From positions 1 through 51,895 of the forward strand of contig CAUJIC010000076.1 of assembly GCA_963205305.1 (NCBI GenBank): a stretch of DNA of 51,895 nucleotides, in the 5' to 3' direction. The number at the start of each line of letters is the position of its first letter. Position 1 is the stretch's first letter. A program made the translations under genes and the position numbers. The notes below the pieces were generated by a model. The model was not told the origin of the DNA. It saw only the letters and a program-made list of their open reading frames with translations, and ran no database searches. Below are positions 44,506 through 51,895 of this stretch, piece after piece. The stretch is from Pseudomonadota bacterium (GTDB lineage Bacteria > Pseudomonadota > Alphaproteobacteria > Rickettsiales > UBA3002).

Positions 44506-44859
44506 ATGAGTTACGACACAAACAACATCTTCGCCAAAATTCTGCGCGGGGAAATTCCGTGCAACAAGGTGTATGAGAATGAGTTCGCGCTCGCCTTTCA
44601 TGATATTGCACCCGCTGCACCCACGCACATACTGGTGATCCCCAAGGGACACTTCGTGTCTTTTTCGGATTTTGTGGTGAATGCACCCACCCCATTGCAG
44701 CAAGGTTATTTTGCGAGCATCGAGAAAATTGCTGCGCAACAAAAGTTGAGTGATTATCGCCTCATCAGCAATAATGGTGCGGGTGTGGGGCAGACTGTGC
44801 ACCATTTCCATATGCATATTCTGGCGGGCAAACCGATGAGCGCCTTGCTGCCGAATTGA
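44506..44859 (+). CDS. HIT-family nucleotide hydrolase (HINT-like)
   Basis: A 117-residue protein with the histidine triad in 'VGQTVHHFHMHILAG' (His100, His102, His104) and 'NNIFAKILRGEIPCNKVYE' at the N-terminus, as in HINT-type purine nucleoside phosphoramidases. It follows hisE in this genome, a common alphaproteobacterial neighbour. I take the ATG at 44506, with GGAG upstream; the frame extends back through the hairpin, which is not coding. The stop codon lies inside the left arm of hairpin copy C, and the gene is bracketed by copies B and C in the same orientation. Confidence 0.93.
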   Translation: MSYDTNNIFAKILRGEIPCNKVYENEFALAFHDIAPAAPTHILVIPKGHFVSFSDFVVNAPTPLQQGYFASIEKIAAQQKLSDYRLISNNGAGVGQTVHHFHMHILAGKPMSALLPN

Positions 44860-44970
44860 ATGGTGGTGACTACGTTGTCGTCCGTTGGACTCGGTGCTGC
44901 TTATGTAGCGCTGCTACACCGCGCAACACCTCGCCTAGGACTCCTAGTATTCCCTCACCATTGAATTCGG
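44851..44970. repeat. Family 1 long-hairpin element, copy C
   Basis: The left arm CCGAATTGAATGGTG (44851-44865) pairs with CACCATTGAATTCGG (44956-44970) at all but one position, the same G-G mismatch as in the other copies. The last codons and stop of the HIT gene (CCG AAT TGA) are part of the stem. The core matches copies A and B with about ten differences. Its right arm ends 8 bases before the stop of the convergent maf gene. No T-tract on either strand. Confidence 0.85.
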
Positions 44971-44978
44971 CAAACTGG

Positions 44979-45527
44979 CTAGAGCTTTAGCAGTTGTGCT
45001 GTCTCGAACAGTGGCAAGCCCACGACATTGCTGTGCGACCCCGAAATGAATGGAATGAATGCAGCTGCTTTGCCTTGAATAGCATAGCCGCCAGCTTTGC
45101 CGTGCCACTCGTTGCTTGCCATATAATCTTCCATCAGTGCGGGGGTGATGCGCGAGAAGCGCACGATGGTACTCACCGTTTTGCTACGTAGTTTGCCTGC
45201 AGCATCGATGACGCACACACAGGTCAGCACGCGGTGGCGACGGCCAGAGAGTAGGTTGAGGCAGCTGCGTGCGGTGGCCTCATCCTCGGCTTTTGGCAAA
45301 ATGCGGCGGCCAAGGGCGACAACGGTATCGGCGCTGAGGATGTTTTGAGCAGGGTGTTGGGTGGCTACTGCGCGGGCTTTGCTATGTGCAATACGCTCGA
45401 CATAAGCCAGTGGTGCCTCGTTAGGGTGCGGCGTTTCGTCGATATCAGCAGGGATGATGGCAGTGGGGGTGATGCCAAGCTGGGCGAGCAATTGCACGCG
45501 GCGGGGGGATGCCGACGCAAGTATCAA
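44979..45527 (-). CDS. maf: Maf-family nucleotide pyrophosphatase
   Basis: 182 residues with the Maf signature 'ILASASPRRVQLLAQLG' at the N-terminus, 'ILSADTVVALGRRILPKAED' with the catalytic Asp, and 'WHGKAGGYAIQGKAAAFI'. Maf enzymes hydrolyse non-canonical or methylated nucleotides. The start is a TTG at 45527 placed directly after the infA stop (TAG-TTG), so initiation probably depends on ribosomes finishing infA; no ATG is available near the conserved N-terminus. Confidence 0.93.
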   Translation of the reverse strand: MILASASPRRVQLLAQLGITPTAIIPADIDETPHPNEAPLAYVERIAHSKARAVATQHPAQNILSADTVVALGRRILPKAEDEATARSCLNLLSGRRHRVLTCVCVIDAAGKLRSKTVSTIVRFSRITPALMEDYMASNEWHGKAGGYAIQGKAAAFIPFISGSHSNVVGLPLFETAQLLKL

Positions 45528-45746
45528 CTATTTCTCGCGGAACTTGATGCGACCTTTGGTGAGGTCATACGGGGTCATTTCGACGATGACTTTATCGCCC
45601 GCCAAAACGCGGATGCGGTTTTTGCGCATGGACCCTGAGGCGTGCGCCAGCATTTCGTGGCCGTTCTCGAGCTTCACCCGAAACATGGTGTTTGGGAGGA
45701 CTTCGGCAACGACGCCTTTAAATTCGAGTAGTTCTTCTTTGGTCAT
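45528..45746 (-). CDS. infA: Translation initiation factor IF-1
   Basis: A 72-residue OB-fold protein binding the A site of the 30S subunit during initiation. The full family sequence pattern is present: '[20 protein letters not shown]', '[19 protein letters not shown]' and '[13 protein letters not shown]'. The ribosome site upstream of the ATG is weak. The infA-maf order is common in alphaproteobacteria. The preceding gene's terminator lies about 50 bases upstream, so infA should have its own promoter in that short gap. Confidence 0.97.
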   Translation of the reverse strand: MTKEELLEFKGVVAEVLPNTMFRVKLENGHEMLAHASGSMRKNRIRVLAGDKVIVEMTPYDLTKGRIKFREK

Positions 45747-45794
45747 GGGCGGCTTATAGCACGGTTTTACTGTGATGCAAGGGGGTTAACTTCA

Positions 45795-45822
45795 CAAAAA
45801 AGACCCCGCCACGGATGGCGGG
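45795..45822 (-). terminator. Intrinsic terminator (minus strand)
   Basis: Read on the minus strand, CCCCGCCA (45822-45815) pairs with TGGCGGGG (45810-45803) over an 8-bp stem with a 4-base loop, followed by TCTTTTTT. It lies 26 bases after the stop of the glycine-zipper lipoprotein gene and ends that transcript before infA. Confidence 0.93.
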
Positions 45823-45847
45823 GCCTTGGATGTTGGCAAAGGGTGCC

Positions 45848-46084
45848 TTATTTCCAGATAGGCTTACCCAGATTGATGGTATCTTTATCGGTAAGGCCGC
45901 CTGCAGCGCCACCCACGATACCGCCAACTAGGGCGCCACCGCCAACGCTGCCACCCGTGAGGGCGCCGCCAATGGCCCCTGCGCTTGCGCCAATCGCTGC
46001 ACCAGTTGCTGCGCGTTCGCCCTTGGTTTCGCCGCACGCAGTGAGCATGGCTACAGCCGTGGCAAGAATGAGAAGATTTTTCAT
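45848..46084 (-). CDS. Small glycine-zipper lipoprotein
   Basis: 78 residues. A lipoprotein signal 'MKNLLILATAVAMLTAC' (Cys17) is followed by a Gly/Ala-rich glycine-zipper region (about 25-65) with repeated GxxxG spacing, as in YMGG/OsmB/SlyB-like envelope lipoproteins. A short tail 'TINLGKPIWK' ends the protein. It likely anchors in a membrane as a helical hairpin. The ATG has AAAGGA eight bases upstream. It is a self-contained unit with its own terminator. Confidence 0.82.
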   Translation of the reverse strand: MKNLLILATAVAMLTACGETKGERAATGAAIGASAGAIGGALTGGSVGGGALVGGIVGGAAGGLTDKDTINLGKPIWK

Positions 46085-46179
46085 GGTATCGATCCTTTGT
46101 ATGAAGGTGAGAAATGGGCTGAACCCATGACCAAGGTTAGGACGATTGCAAGAAAAAGTAAAGTTGGAAGCGGCGTGCC

Positions 46180-47661
46180 TTATTGGTCGTGGAAGGCATG
46201 GCCGAACGATTCGCGAATGGGGCGAACGATGTAGGAAAGCATGGTGCGCGTGCCCGTGACAATGAGCACATCGGCCGGCATACCTGAGGTGAGCTTGATG
46301 TCTTTGCCCAGCGCCGCCAGTTCGGCTTGCGGAATTTCGACGCGGGCGACGAAATAGCTGGTGTTGGTGGCGGGGTCATCGACCCGATCAGCCGAGATAG
46401 TCGTGACTTTACCCTCAATGGGGCGCAGATAGCGGCTGGTGTAGGCAGTGAGGCGCACTTGGGCAATTAGGCCTGCGTGCACCACGTCAATATCCTGAGG
46501 GCTAACATGGGCCTCAACGATCATGCGGTCATCGGCGGGCACGAGCGATAGGAGTATGGCGCCTGGTTGCACCACACCACCAACGGTATGAACATTGAGC
46601 CCTGTGACGGTGCCCGCGAGCGGAGCGGTGACCTCGACACGGCGCGCCACATCGGATGTGGAGCGCGCTTGCTCCTCGAGGCTTGAGAGTTGCACTTGGG
46701 TTTCTTTCAACTCCGCCGCGACTTTATTCATGAACTCGTTTTTAGCGTTCAAGATGCTAATTTTTGCTTCGCTGGTGACTTGGCTCGCACGGCTCACCAT
46801 GGCTTGTGCGTTGCCGCGTTGCCCCATGAGATCAGCCTGTTGGCGCTGCAAATTAAGCAAGCGGGGTTTCAGCGCATTGCCAGTGGCAAGTAGCCCTTCG
46901 ACGGTTTTGATTTCCTGACCTAGCAAACTAATCTGGGTATTGGCGGCAGCAATTTGCTCGCGCAGGCCGCGCATTTCTTCACCGCTCTGAGCGGCTTTCT
47001 GGTTCAGCACGCTGATTTGCCCCTGAAGTGCATCGCGGCGTGTGGCGAATAATTTACGTTGGGTTTCGAGTGCCTCTTTTACCTTCGCATTAGTGGCTTC
47101 CTGCTTCACATAATCTTCGGGGAAGCTGATGGATTCTTTGCCATCGCGCTCGGCGAGCAGGCGTGCCTCCGTGGCTTTAGCGGCAAGGTAAGCGCCCAGC
47201 ACTTGCTCGGAACGCGCTTTGGCATTGGTGCTATCGAGCTTCACCAGCACTTGGCCAGATTTCACCACGTCGCCATCCTTCACCAAAATTTCTTTGATGA
47301 TGCCGCCCTCGAGATGTTGGATTTCTTTGCGGTTGGTTTCACTCATCACCTTGCCTGGGGCGATGGCACCTGCGGCAAGTGGCATGACTGCTGCCCACAC
47401 GCCAAAGACACCAAACAAGAGGAACATGAGCATAATACCCATGAGGATGGTGGGGCGTGCGCGCTGGTCGGGTGCGAGTTGGTTCATCGCATCGTAGGGA
47501 AGCAGCCGACCTGCAAGGCTATCGAGCCAATGGGTGGAGCGACGCATGACGGCCACCTCGCGGCGGCCACGCTCGCGAACGGCGGGTGTGGAACCCGGTA
47601 CGGCAGCGGGCAAATTGCGGCGGTGTGGCGGTGTGGGTGGGCGACGGCGCTGCTGGTTCAT
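46180..47661 (-). CDS. Type I secretion periplasmic adaptor (HlyD/PrtE type)
   Basis: A 493-residue membrane fusion protein. A long cytoplasmic Arg/Pro-rich N-terminus (1-75) precedes one transmembrane helix (about 76-95), then the lipoyl half 'HLEGGIIKEILVKDGDVVKSGQ', a long coiled-coil (about 150-330) and the second half 'RRVEVTAPLAGTVTGLNVHT', ending in the HlyD beta-barrel ('KLTSGMPADVLIVTGTRTMLSYIVRPI'). It would connect the ABC exporter to an outer-membrane TolC-like channel. Its start overlaps the ABC gene stop (ATGA). No TolC gene or obvious secreted RTX substrate is in the window. Confidence 0.93.
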   Translation of the reverse strand: MNQQRRRPPTPPHRRNLPAAVPGSTPAVRERGRREVAVMRRSTHWLDSLAGRLLPYDAMNQLAPDQRARPTILMGIMLMFLLFGVFGVWAAVMPLAAGAIAPGKVMSETNRKEIQHLEGGIIKEILVKDGDVVKSGQVLVKLDSTNAKARSEQVLGAYLAAKATEARLLAERDGKESISFPEDYVKQEATNAKVKEALETQRKLFATRRDALQGQISVLNQKAAQSGEEMRGLREQIAAANTQISLLGQEIKTVEGLLATGNALKPRLLNLQRQQADLMGQRGNAQAMVSRASQVTSEAKISILNAKNEFMNKVAAELKETQVQLSSLEEQARSTSDVARRVEVTAPLAGTVTGLNVHTVGGVVQPGAILLSLVPADDRMIVEAHVSPQDIDVVHAGLIAQVRLTAYTSRYLRPIEGKVTTISADRVDDPATNTSYFVARVEIPQAELAALGKDIKLTSGMPADVLIVTGTRTMLSYIVRPIRESFGHAFHDQ

Positions 47662-49367
47662 GCTGTGCCTCCCTGTTCGACGCGGCGGTTGGGTGAGAAG
47701 CGCGCAAGAATTTCCTCGCGCGGGCCAATCGCCTCGACGGAGCCACCACGCAGCACCATGATTTTATCAACCGTGGCCAAAATGCTGGGGCGATGCGCGA
47801 CGATGATGGTGGTGATCTGCGCTTTTTTGAGTTGCCCAATCGTATGCATCAGTGCGCGTTCGCCATCGCCATCGAGGTTGCTGTTGGGCTCATCGAGAAT
47901 GACAAGGCGCGGGTTGCCAAACAGCGCACGCGCAAGGCCGATGCGTTGTTTTTGCCCAGGGGAAAGAACGGTGTTGCCAGGGACATAGACGGTGTCGTAG
48001 CCATTCTCGAACTGCAAAATGAGATTGTGCACGCCCGCTTTTTGTGCAGCTTCGATGATGTTGGCATCGGGCACATCGGGCAGTAAGCGGCCAATGTTGA
48101 ACTTGAGCGAACCCGCAAACAAATCGACCTGCTGTGGTAGGTAGCCAATATATTGCCCCACTTCCGCGCGCCCCCAGCGAAAGAGCTCCTGACCATCGAG
48201 TCGTACCGTGCCCATGGTGGGAAGGAACACGCCCGCCAGCGCTTTACCAAGGGTGGATTTACCCGCAGCACTGGGGCCAATGATGCCCAAACTCTCGCCC
48301 GGTTGCAGCTCGAAATTGATGTTCCGCAGTGTTGGGTTCGTCATTTTGCCGAAGCTTAAATAAAGCCCCTCGACCGTGAGCCGCCCCTTGGGTGCGGGCA
48401 AGAGCGTGCTACCGACAGGCGGAGTAACGTTACGCATGAGGGTGGTGAGGCGGTGATAGGCCTCGCGCGCACCGATGAGTTGCTTCCAGATAGTGATGGC
48501 ATTATCGAACGGGCTGAGGGTACGTTGAACGAGGATGCTTGCGGCAATCAAGCCCCCTGAGGAAAGCTGATTATTGAGCGCAAGCCACGCGCCGATGGCG
48601 GTGACGGCCACTTGCAACACCATGCGAAGCGAACGACTGATACCATTAATGATGGCGCTGCGCTGTTGGGCGATATCCTGTAATTCGAGCCCGCGCGCAT
48701 TATCTTTTTCCCAATTCGTCACCACGGCATCGTTCATGCCCATGGCGCAAATGGCCTCGGCGGAACGGCCAATAGCATCGGCGTTATGAATGGCTTCGAC
48801 TGATTTGTCGCTGGCGCGCATAAGCGCTTTGCGTGTGGCATATTCATTAATCAGTGCGCTCACGCATAGGATGATAATGCCCATGATGGCGATGAAACCA
48901 AGGATAGGGTTGATCATATAAATCACGAGCACGAAGAGCAGTGACCATGGAATATCCATCGCCGTGGGGGTGGCAAGGGCGATGAAGTTTTTGATGGTAA
49001 GCAAATCGCGCTGGTGTTGCCCCGCGTAGGGCGCGCCCGTTTGCGCGGCTTGCTCGATCGAGATACGCAATAATTTGGGCGCGATGGTGCGCTCGAGCCA
49101 CTCCACAATGCGGGCGATGACGCCTGCGCGTATGGCATAAAGCGCGCCATAGAACGCATAGCCGATCAGCACGACCGCGGTGAGGCCGATCAGCGTATCG
49201 ACCGAGCGGGTGGTGAAGACACGGTCGAACACCTGCATGGAATAGAGCGGTTGCAGCAACGACAGCGCATTAATAGCGAACGAGAACACAAAAATGAAAA
49301 TCATCGCCCGCTTGCTGGCGGCAAGTGCGGCAGAAAGTTCGGTGTGTTCGTGTGATGTTTTGGCCAT
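47658..49367 (-). CDS. Type I secretion ABC exporter (PrtD type)
   Basis: A 569-residue half-transporter: a membrane domain of six helices (about 20-300) and an ATPase domain with Walker A 'GPSAAGKSTLGKALAGVF' (near 365), the signature 'LSPGQKQRIGLARALFG' (near 467), Walker B 'LVILDEPNSNLDGDGERAL' and the switch His in 'TTIIVAHRPSI'. There is no N-terminal peptidase domain, so substrates with an uncleaved C-terminal signal are expected, as for PrtD. The ATG at 49367 starts the conserved N-terminus; the frame stays open to 49706, inside the next gene. Confidence 0.94.
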   Translation of the reverse strand: MAKTSHEHTELSAALAASKRAMIFIFVFSFAINALSLLQPLYSMQVFDRVFTTRSVDTLIGLTAVVLIGYAFYGALYAIRAGVIARIVEWLERTIAPKLLRISIEQAAQTGAPYAGQHQRDLLTIKNFIALATPTAMDIPWSLLFVLVIYMINPILGFIAIMGIIILCVSALINEYATRKALMRASDKSVEAIHNADAIGRSAEAICAMGMNDAVVTNWEKDNARGLELQDIAQQRSAIINGISRSLRMVLQVAVTAIGAWLALNNQLSSGGLIAASILVQRTLSPFDNAITIWKQLIGAREAYHRLTTLMRNVTPPVGSTLLPAPKGRLTVEGLYLSFGKMTNPTLRNINFELQPGESLGIIGPSAAGKSTLGKALAGVFLPTMGTVRLDGQELFRWGRAEVGQYIGYLPQQVDLFAGSLKFNIGRLLPDVPDANIIEAAQKAGVHNLILQFENGYDTVYVPGNTVLSPGQKQRIGLARALFGNPRLVILDEPNSNLDGDGERALMHTIGQLKKAQITTIIVAHRPSILATVDKIMVLRGGSVEAIGPREEILARFSPNRRVEQGGTA

Positions 49368-49464
49368 GGGCTTAAGTGTGGCGGGTGAGGAGCGGGTGGT
49401 CAAGTGGTGAGCCGTTTGCCTATGGCTGAACTGTACGGAGTTGGGGCAGTTGTGGCTTTCGTGT

Positions 49465-50373
49465 TTATTCCGCAATAGCCGCTTGTGCTTTACCATCGCG
49501 CCGCGCCATGAACACCGCACTTGCGATGATAATGGCCGCACCGAGCCATGCTTGCGCATCGCTGGTTTCACCAAACAGCAGATAAGCGAGGATGGCAGTG
49601 GTAATAAGGCGGGTGAAATCGAACGGCATGAGGGTGCCCACGGGGGCAAGGGAATAGGCGCGCGCCATGGAAAAATGCATGATGACGGAACAGATGCCCA
49701 TGCCAATCAGCACCCCCCACGCATGGGGGCTTGGCATGCTCCAATGCCCAACACTGAACGGTAGCGACACCATGAGCATGAACAGGTTCATGTAGAACAC
49801 CATGCGCAAGGGTGGCTCGGTGGCGCTGAGGGATTTGACGAACATGCCCGTGACCGCCCACGAGCAGGTGGCAGCGATGACAATGAGTGATGCCCAATTA
49901 AAGCCACTCATGCTGGGGTGGAGGGTGATGAGCACACCGCCAAAGCCCGCCAAAAGTGCTAGCCAGCGGGCGGTATCGCTTCTCTCGCGCAAGAAGAGAA
50001 TGGCGAATAAGGTGGAGAATAGCGGCGCGGTGAAGCTGAGCGCGGTGGCTTGGGTGAGAGGCATGAGGGTGAGGGCATAGGTCCATGTGCCAAGGCCCAC
50101 ACCGCCAATGATACCACGTGCCGCATGGGCGGGCAGCCGTGTGGTGGCAATCGCCGCGGTGCCTTCACGCATCAACCATGGCAGCAGGAGCGCAATCGTC
50201 AGCAGGTTGCGCATGACGACGATGACGCCGATATGAAGCTCGGGCGAAACAAGGCGTACACAGGCGCTCATAGCCGAAAAGGCGGTTGTGGAGATCAGCA
50301 TATAACCAATAGCCACCCAATGCGGTTGGGTGCGGAAACGTTGGCAAAGGGCTGCAAAAAGGCTGGAGAACAT
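49465..50373 (-). CDS. EamA/DMT-superfamily transporter
   Basis: A 302-residue inner-membrane protein with ten hydrophobic segments arranged as two five-helix EamA repeats. The first repeat ends with 'LTQATALSFTAPLFSTLFAIL' and the second with 'LAPVGTLMPFDFTRLITTAILAYLLFGE', the standard pattern. Family members export amino acids or other metabolites; the substrate is unknown. It is divergent from glnD, with a gap of only 25 bases, so the two promoters must overlap or lie within the genes. Confidence 0.9.
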   Translation of the reverse strand: MFSSLFAALCQRFRTQPHWVAIGYMLISTTAFSAMSACVRLVSPELHIGVIVVMRNLLTIALLLPWLMREGTAAIATTRLPAHAARGIIGGVGLGTWTYALTLMPLTQATALSFTAPLFSTLFAILFLRERSDTARWLALLAGFGGVLITLHPSMSGFNWASLIVIAATCSWAVTGMFVKSLSATEPPLRMVFYMNLFMLMVSLPFSVGHWSMPSPHAWGVLIGMGICSVIMHFSMARAYSLAPVGTLMPFDFTRLITTAILAYLLFGETSDAQAWLGAAIIIASAVFMARRDGKAQAAIAE

Positions 50374-50398
50374 ACGGGCTATTCGATAGAGTGATGCG

Positions 50399-51895
50399 AT
50401 GGTTCAGACAAGCACATCCCGTACACTATCGCCAGCACTGGTGCACAACGAGGCCGCCTTTGCCGAATACCAAGCAGCGCGTGCGGCAGCACTCACACAG
50501 TTTGTGGCTTCCAGTCGCATCCAGCCGTTGTGGCGCGCCTTAACACGGGCGACGGATATGCTGCTACTGCAAGTGGCGGCAGGTGCGCAGGTGACCTTAA
50601 TTGCGGTTGGCGGATATGGTCGTGGTGAGTTGTTCCCCTTCTCGGATGTGGATGTGTTGGTGCTGGTGACAGAGGATGTAACCGATGCGGCCGATGCAGC
50701 GGTGGCTAATGTGCTACAGCAATTATGGGATATGAATATCCCCGTCAGCCATGCCACGCGCACACTCGATGAAACCATTGCGGTGGCGCAAACGGATGCG
50801 ACCATTACCGCCGCGCTGATGGATGCGCGCTACATCAGCGGGCACCGCGCGAGTTTTTTAGCACTCAAGAAGCGGTTGCGTGCCGAAGTGTTTGGCCAAA
50901 CCCCGCGCGAATTTGTGGCCGATAAACTGAATGAGCGTGACCGCCGCCACAGTAAATGGGGCGATTCGCGGTTCATGCTCGAACCCAACATCAAAGAGGG
51001 CAAGGGCTGCTTACGCGATCTGCACACGCTGAACTGGCTGGCGCGCTATTGCTACCGTGTCGGCACGGTGGGCGATCTGGTGCGCGAAGCATTGCTGAGC
51101 GAAGCCGAGTGGAAACATTACCGTGAGGCGTATTTGTTTTTCTCCACCGTGCGCGCGCATATGCATATTGCCCGTAACCGTGCCGATGAACGGCTGACCT
51201 TCGATTTGCAAACCAGCATTGCGGCGGCACTTAACTTCCCTGGCAAAACGGCGCAGGAGAAAGCCGAAAAATTCATGCTGCGCTATTTCCAATACGCGCG
51301 TGAGGTGGGCACGCTGACGCGCATTTTTTGTGCGGTGCTCGAGGATGAAAACCTGCGGATACCTGTCGCGCCCTTCAGCCAAGAAACGCTGGCCAAAAAT
51401 CTTGGCGATGCTTTCAGGCTCGAAGGTGGCCGCTTGCAATTTGCCGAGCATGTGCTGCTTGAGGAGCAGCCAACCTTGGCGGTGGAACTTTTTTATGTAG
51501 CGCACCAGCATGGGCTCGATATTCACCCGCGCGCGCAGTTGGCCATTGCCCGAGCGCTGCCCAAAATGGCACGCCAGCTGCCCTTCGAGGGCAAAGCCAA
51601 CCAGTTGTTTCTCGAGATGTTGCTAGCGTCAAAATCGCCCGAAGCAACGCTGCAACGCATGAACGAAATGGGTGTGCTCGGTGCACTTATCCCCGAGTTT
51701 GGGCGCATTACGGGCATGATGCAATACGATGGCTACCATACCTATACGGTGGATGAGCACACACTGGTGGCGGTCGGGAATTTGAGCACAATTGAAAGCG
51801 GTGCATGGCAGCGCGACATGCCACTGGCCACCATGTTGGCCGAGGAAGTGGGCGACCGTGCGCCGCTATTTTTGGCCATGTTGTGCCACGATTTA
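50399..51895 (+). CDS. glnD: PII uridylyltransferase GlnD (partial, runs off right edge)
   Basis: 499 residues of the N-terminal part are present. The nucleotidyltransferase signature 'GGYGRGELFPFSDVDVLVL' lies near residue 70, followed by 'LMDARYISG' and the GlnE/PII-UTase linker ('NIKEGKGCLRDLHTLNWLAR'). The HD domain begins near 445 with 'MMQYDGYHTYTVDEHTL'; the last visible residues 'MLCHDL' contain its HD pair. GlnD adds or removes UMP on PII according to glutamine level, controlling nitrogen assimilation. The start ATG at 50399 has a weak ribosome site. The C-terminal ACT domains lie outside the window. Confidence 0.96.
   Translation, partial: MVQTSTSRTLSPALVHNEAAFAEYQAARAAALTQFVASSRIQPLWRALTRATDMLLLQVAAGAQVTLIAVGGYGRGELFPFSDVDVLVLVTEDVTDAADAAVANVLQQLWDMNIPVSHATRTLDETIAVAQTDATITAALMDARYISGHRASFLALKKRLRAEVFGQTPREFVADKLNERDRRHSKWGDSRFMLEPNIKEGKGCLRDLHTLNWLARYCYRVGTVGDLVREALLSEAEWKHYREAYLFFSTVRAHMHIARNRADERLTFDLQTSIAAALNFPGKTAQEKAEKFMLRYFQYAREVGTLTRIFCAVLEDENLRIPVAPFSQETLAKNLGDAFRLEGGRLQFAEHVLLEEQPTLAVELFYVAHQHGLDIHPRAQLAIARALPKMARQLPFEGKANQLFLEMLLASKSPEATLQRMNEMGVLGALIPEFGRITGMMQYDGYHTYTVDEHTLVAVGNLSTIESGAWQRDMPLATMLAEEVGDRAPLFLAMLCHDL

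Noticed and set aside
40849-44970. Family 1 repeats as a CRISPR array or insertion sequence
   Set aside because: Copies are far apart with genes between, lack regular spacers, have no transposase frame and no target-site duplication around them.
49368-49706. 113-codon N-terminal extension of the type I ABC exporter
   Set aside because: It overlaps the end of the EamA gene, has no ribosome site, and the conserved exporter N-terminus starts at 49367.

Overview
The window looks like a chromosomal stretch of an alphaproteobacterium. The evidence is the histidine block hisB-DUF2628-hisH-GNAT-hisA-hisF-hisE, the infA-maf pair, a two-domain MnmC, Tad/Flp pilus genes of the Cpa type, and a yfgM-bamB-der neighbourhood. 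Base composition is moderately GC-rich by eye and genes are tightly packed with many ATGA/TGATG overlaps. I see no rRNA, tRNA, CRISPR array, transposase or phage genes, and no gene-free gap longer than 300 bases.

Layout, left to right. A cpaB-cpaC pair (minus strand, cpaC cut by the left edge) belongs to one pilus-type locus. Then come guaA, yfgM-like, bamB and der (plus), two unrecognised genes, and a YadG-like ABC ATPase. A minus-strand RND efflux pump with its adaptor follows, then a divergent OprB-type porin. A polysaccharide block holds an O-antigen ligase-like protein, wecB and a flippase. Next is an unusual pair: a small membrane protein and a 631-residue protein with an HEAAH zinc-protease motif. 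The minus block 21.1-25.2 kb holds a 47-residue Cys-rich peptide, a lipocalin, a GT-C-like membrane protein and a KimA-like permease. mnmC and murI converge. An EAL-like gene precedes a Tad secretion operon (cpaB, cpaC, a short cpaD, cpaE, cpaF, tadB, tadC), with tadD converging on it. Small genes (PhnA-domain, SRPBCC, GNAT, a charged periplasmic protein) lead into the his block and a HIT gene. maf, infA, a glycine-zipper lipoprotein, a type I secretion adaptor and ABC exporter, and an EamA transporter run on the minus strand. glnD runs off the right edge.

The most unusual signal is in the gaps. Two families of long imperfect hairpins sit at gene ends: family 1 at 40849, 44370 and 44851, family 2 at 20995 and 36583. 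Within a family the core is conserved, but the outer arms have different sequences at each locus while remaining complementary to their own partner arm. Family 2 also shows compensatory base-pair swaps inside its core. This is what a structure-selected element should look like, and none of the copies has the U-tract of a simple terminator. Other non-coding signals include 11-bp-phased tandem repeats upstream of a charged periplasmic protein and of the HEAAH gene pair, a Pho-box-like site, two clear intrinsic terminators, and several promoter candidates.

All calls come from reading the sequence; no database search was run. Start codons were moved from the longest ORF to a better-supported internal codon where a ribosome binding site, signal peptide or overlap justified it.
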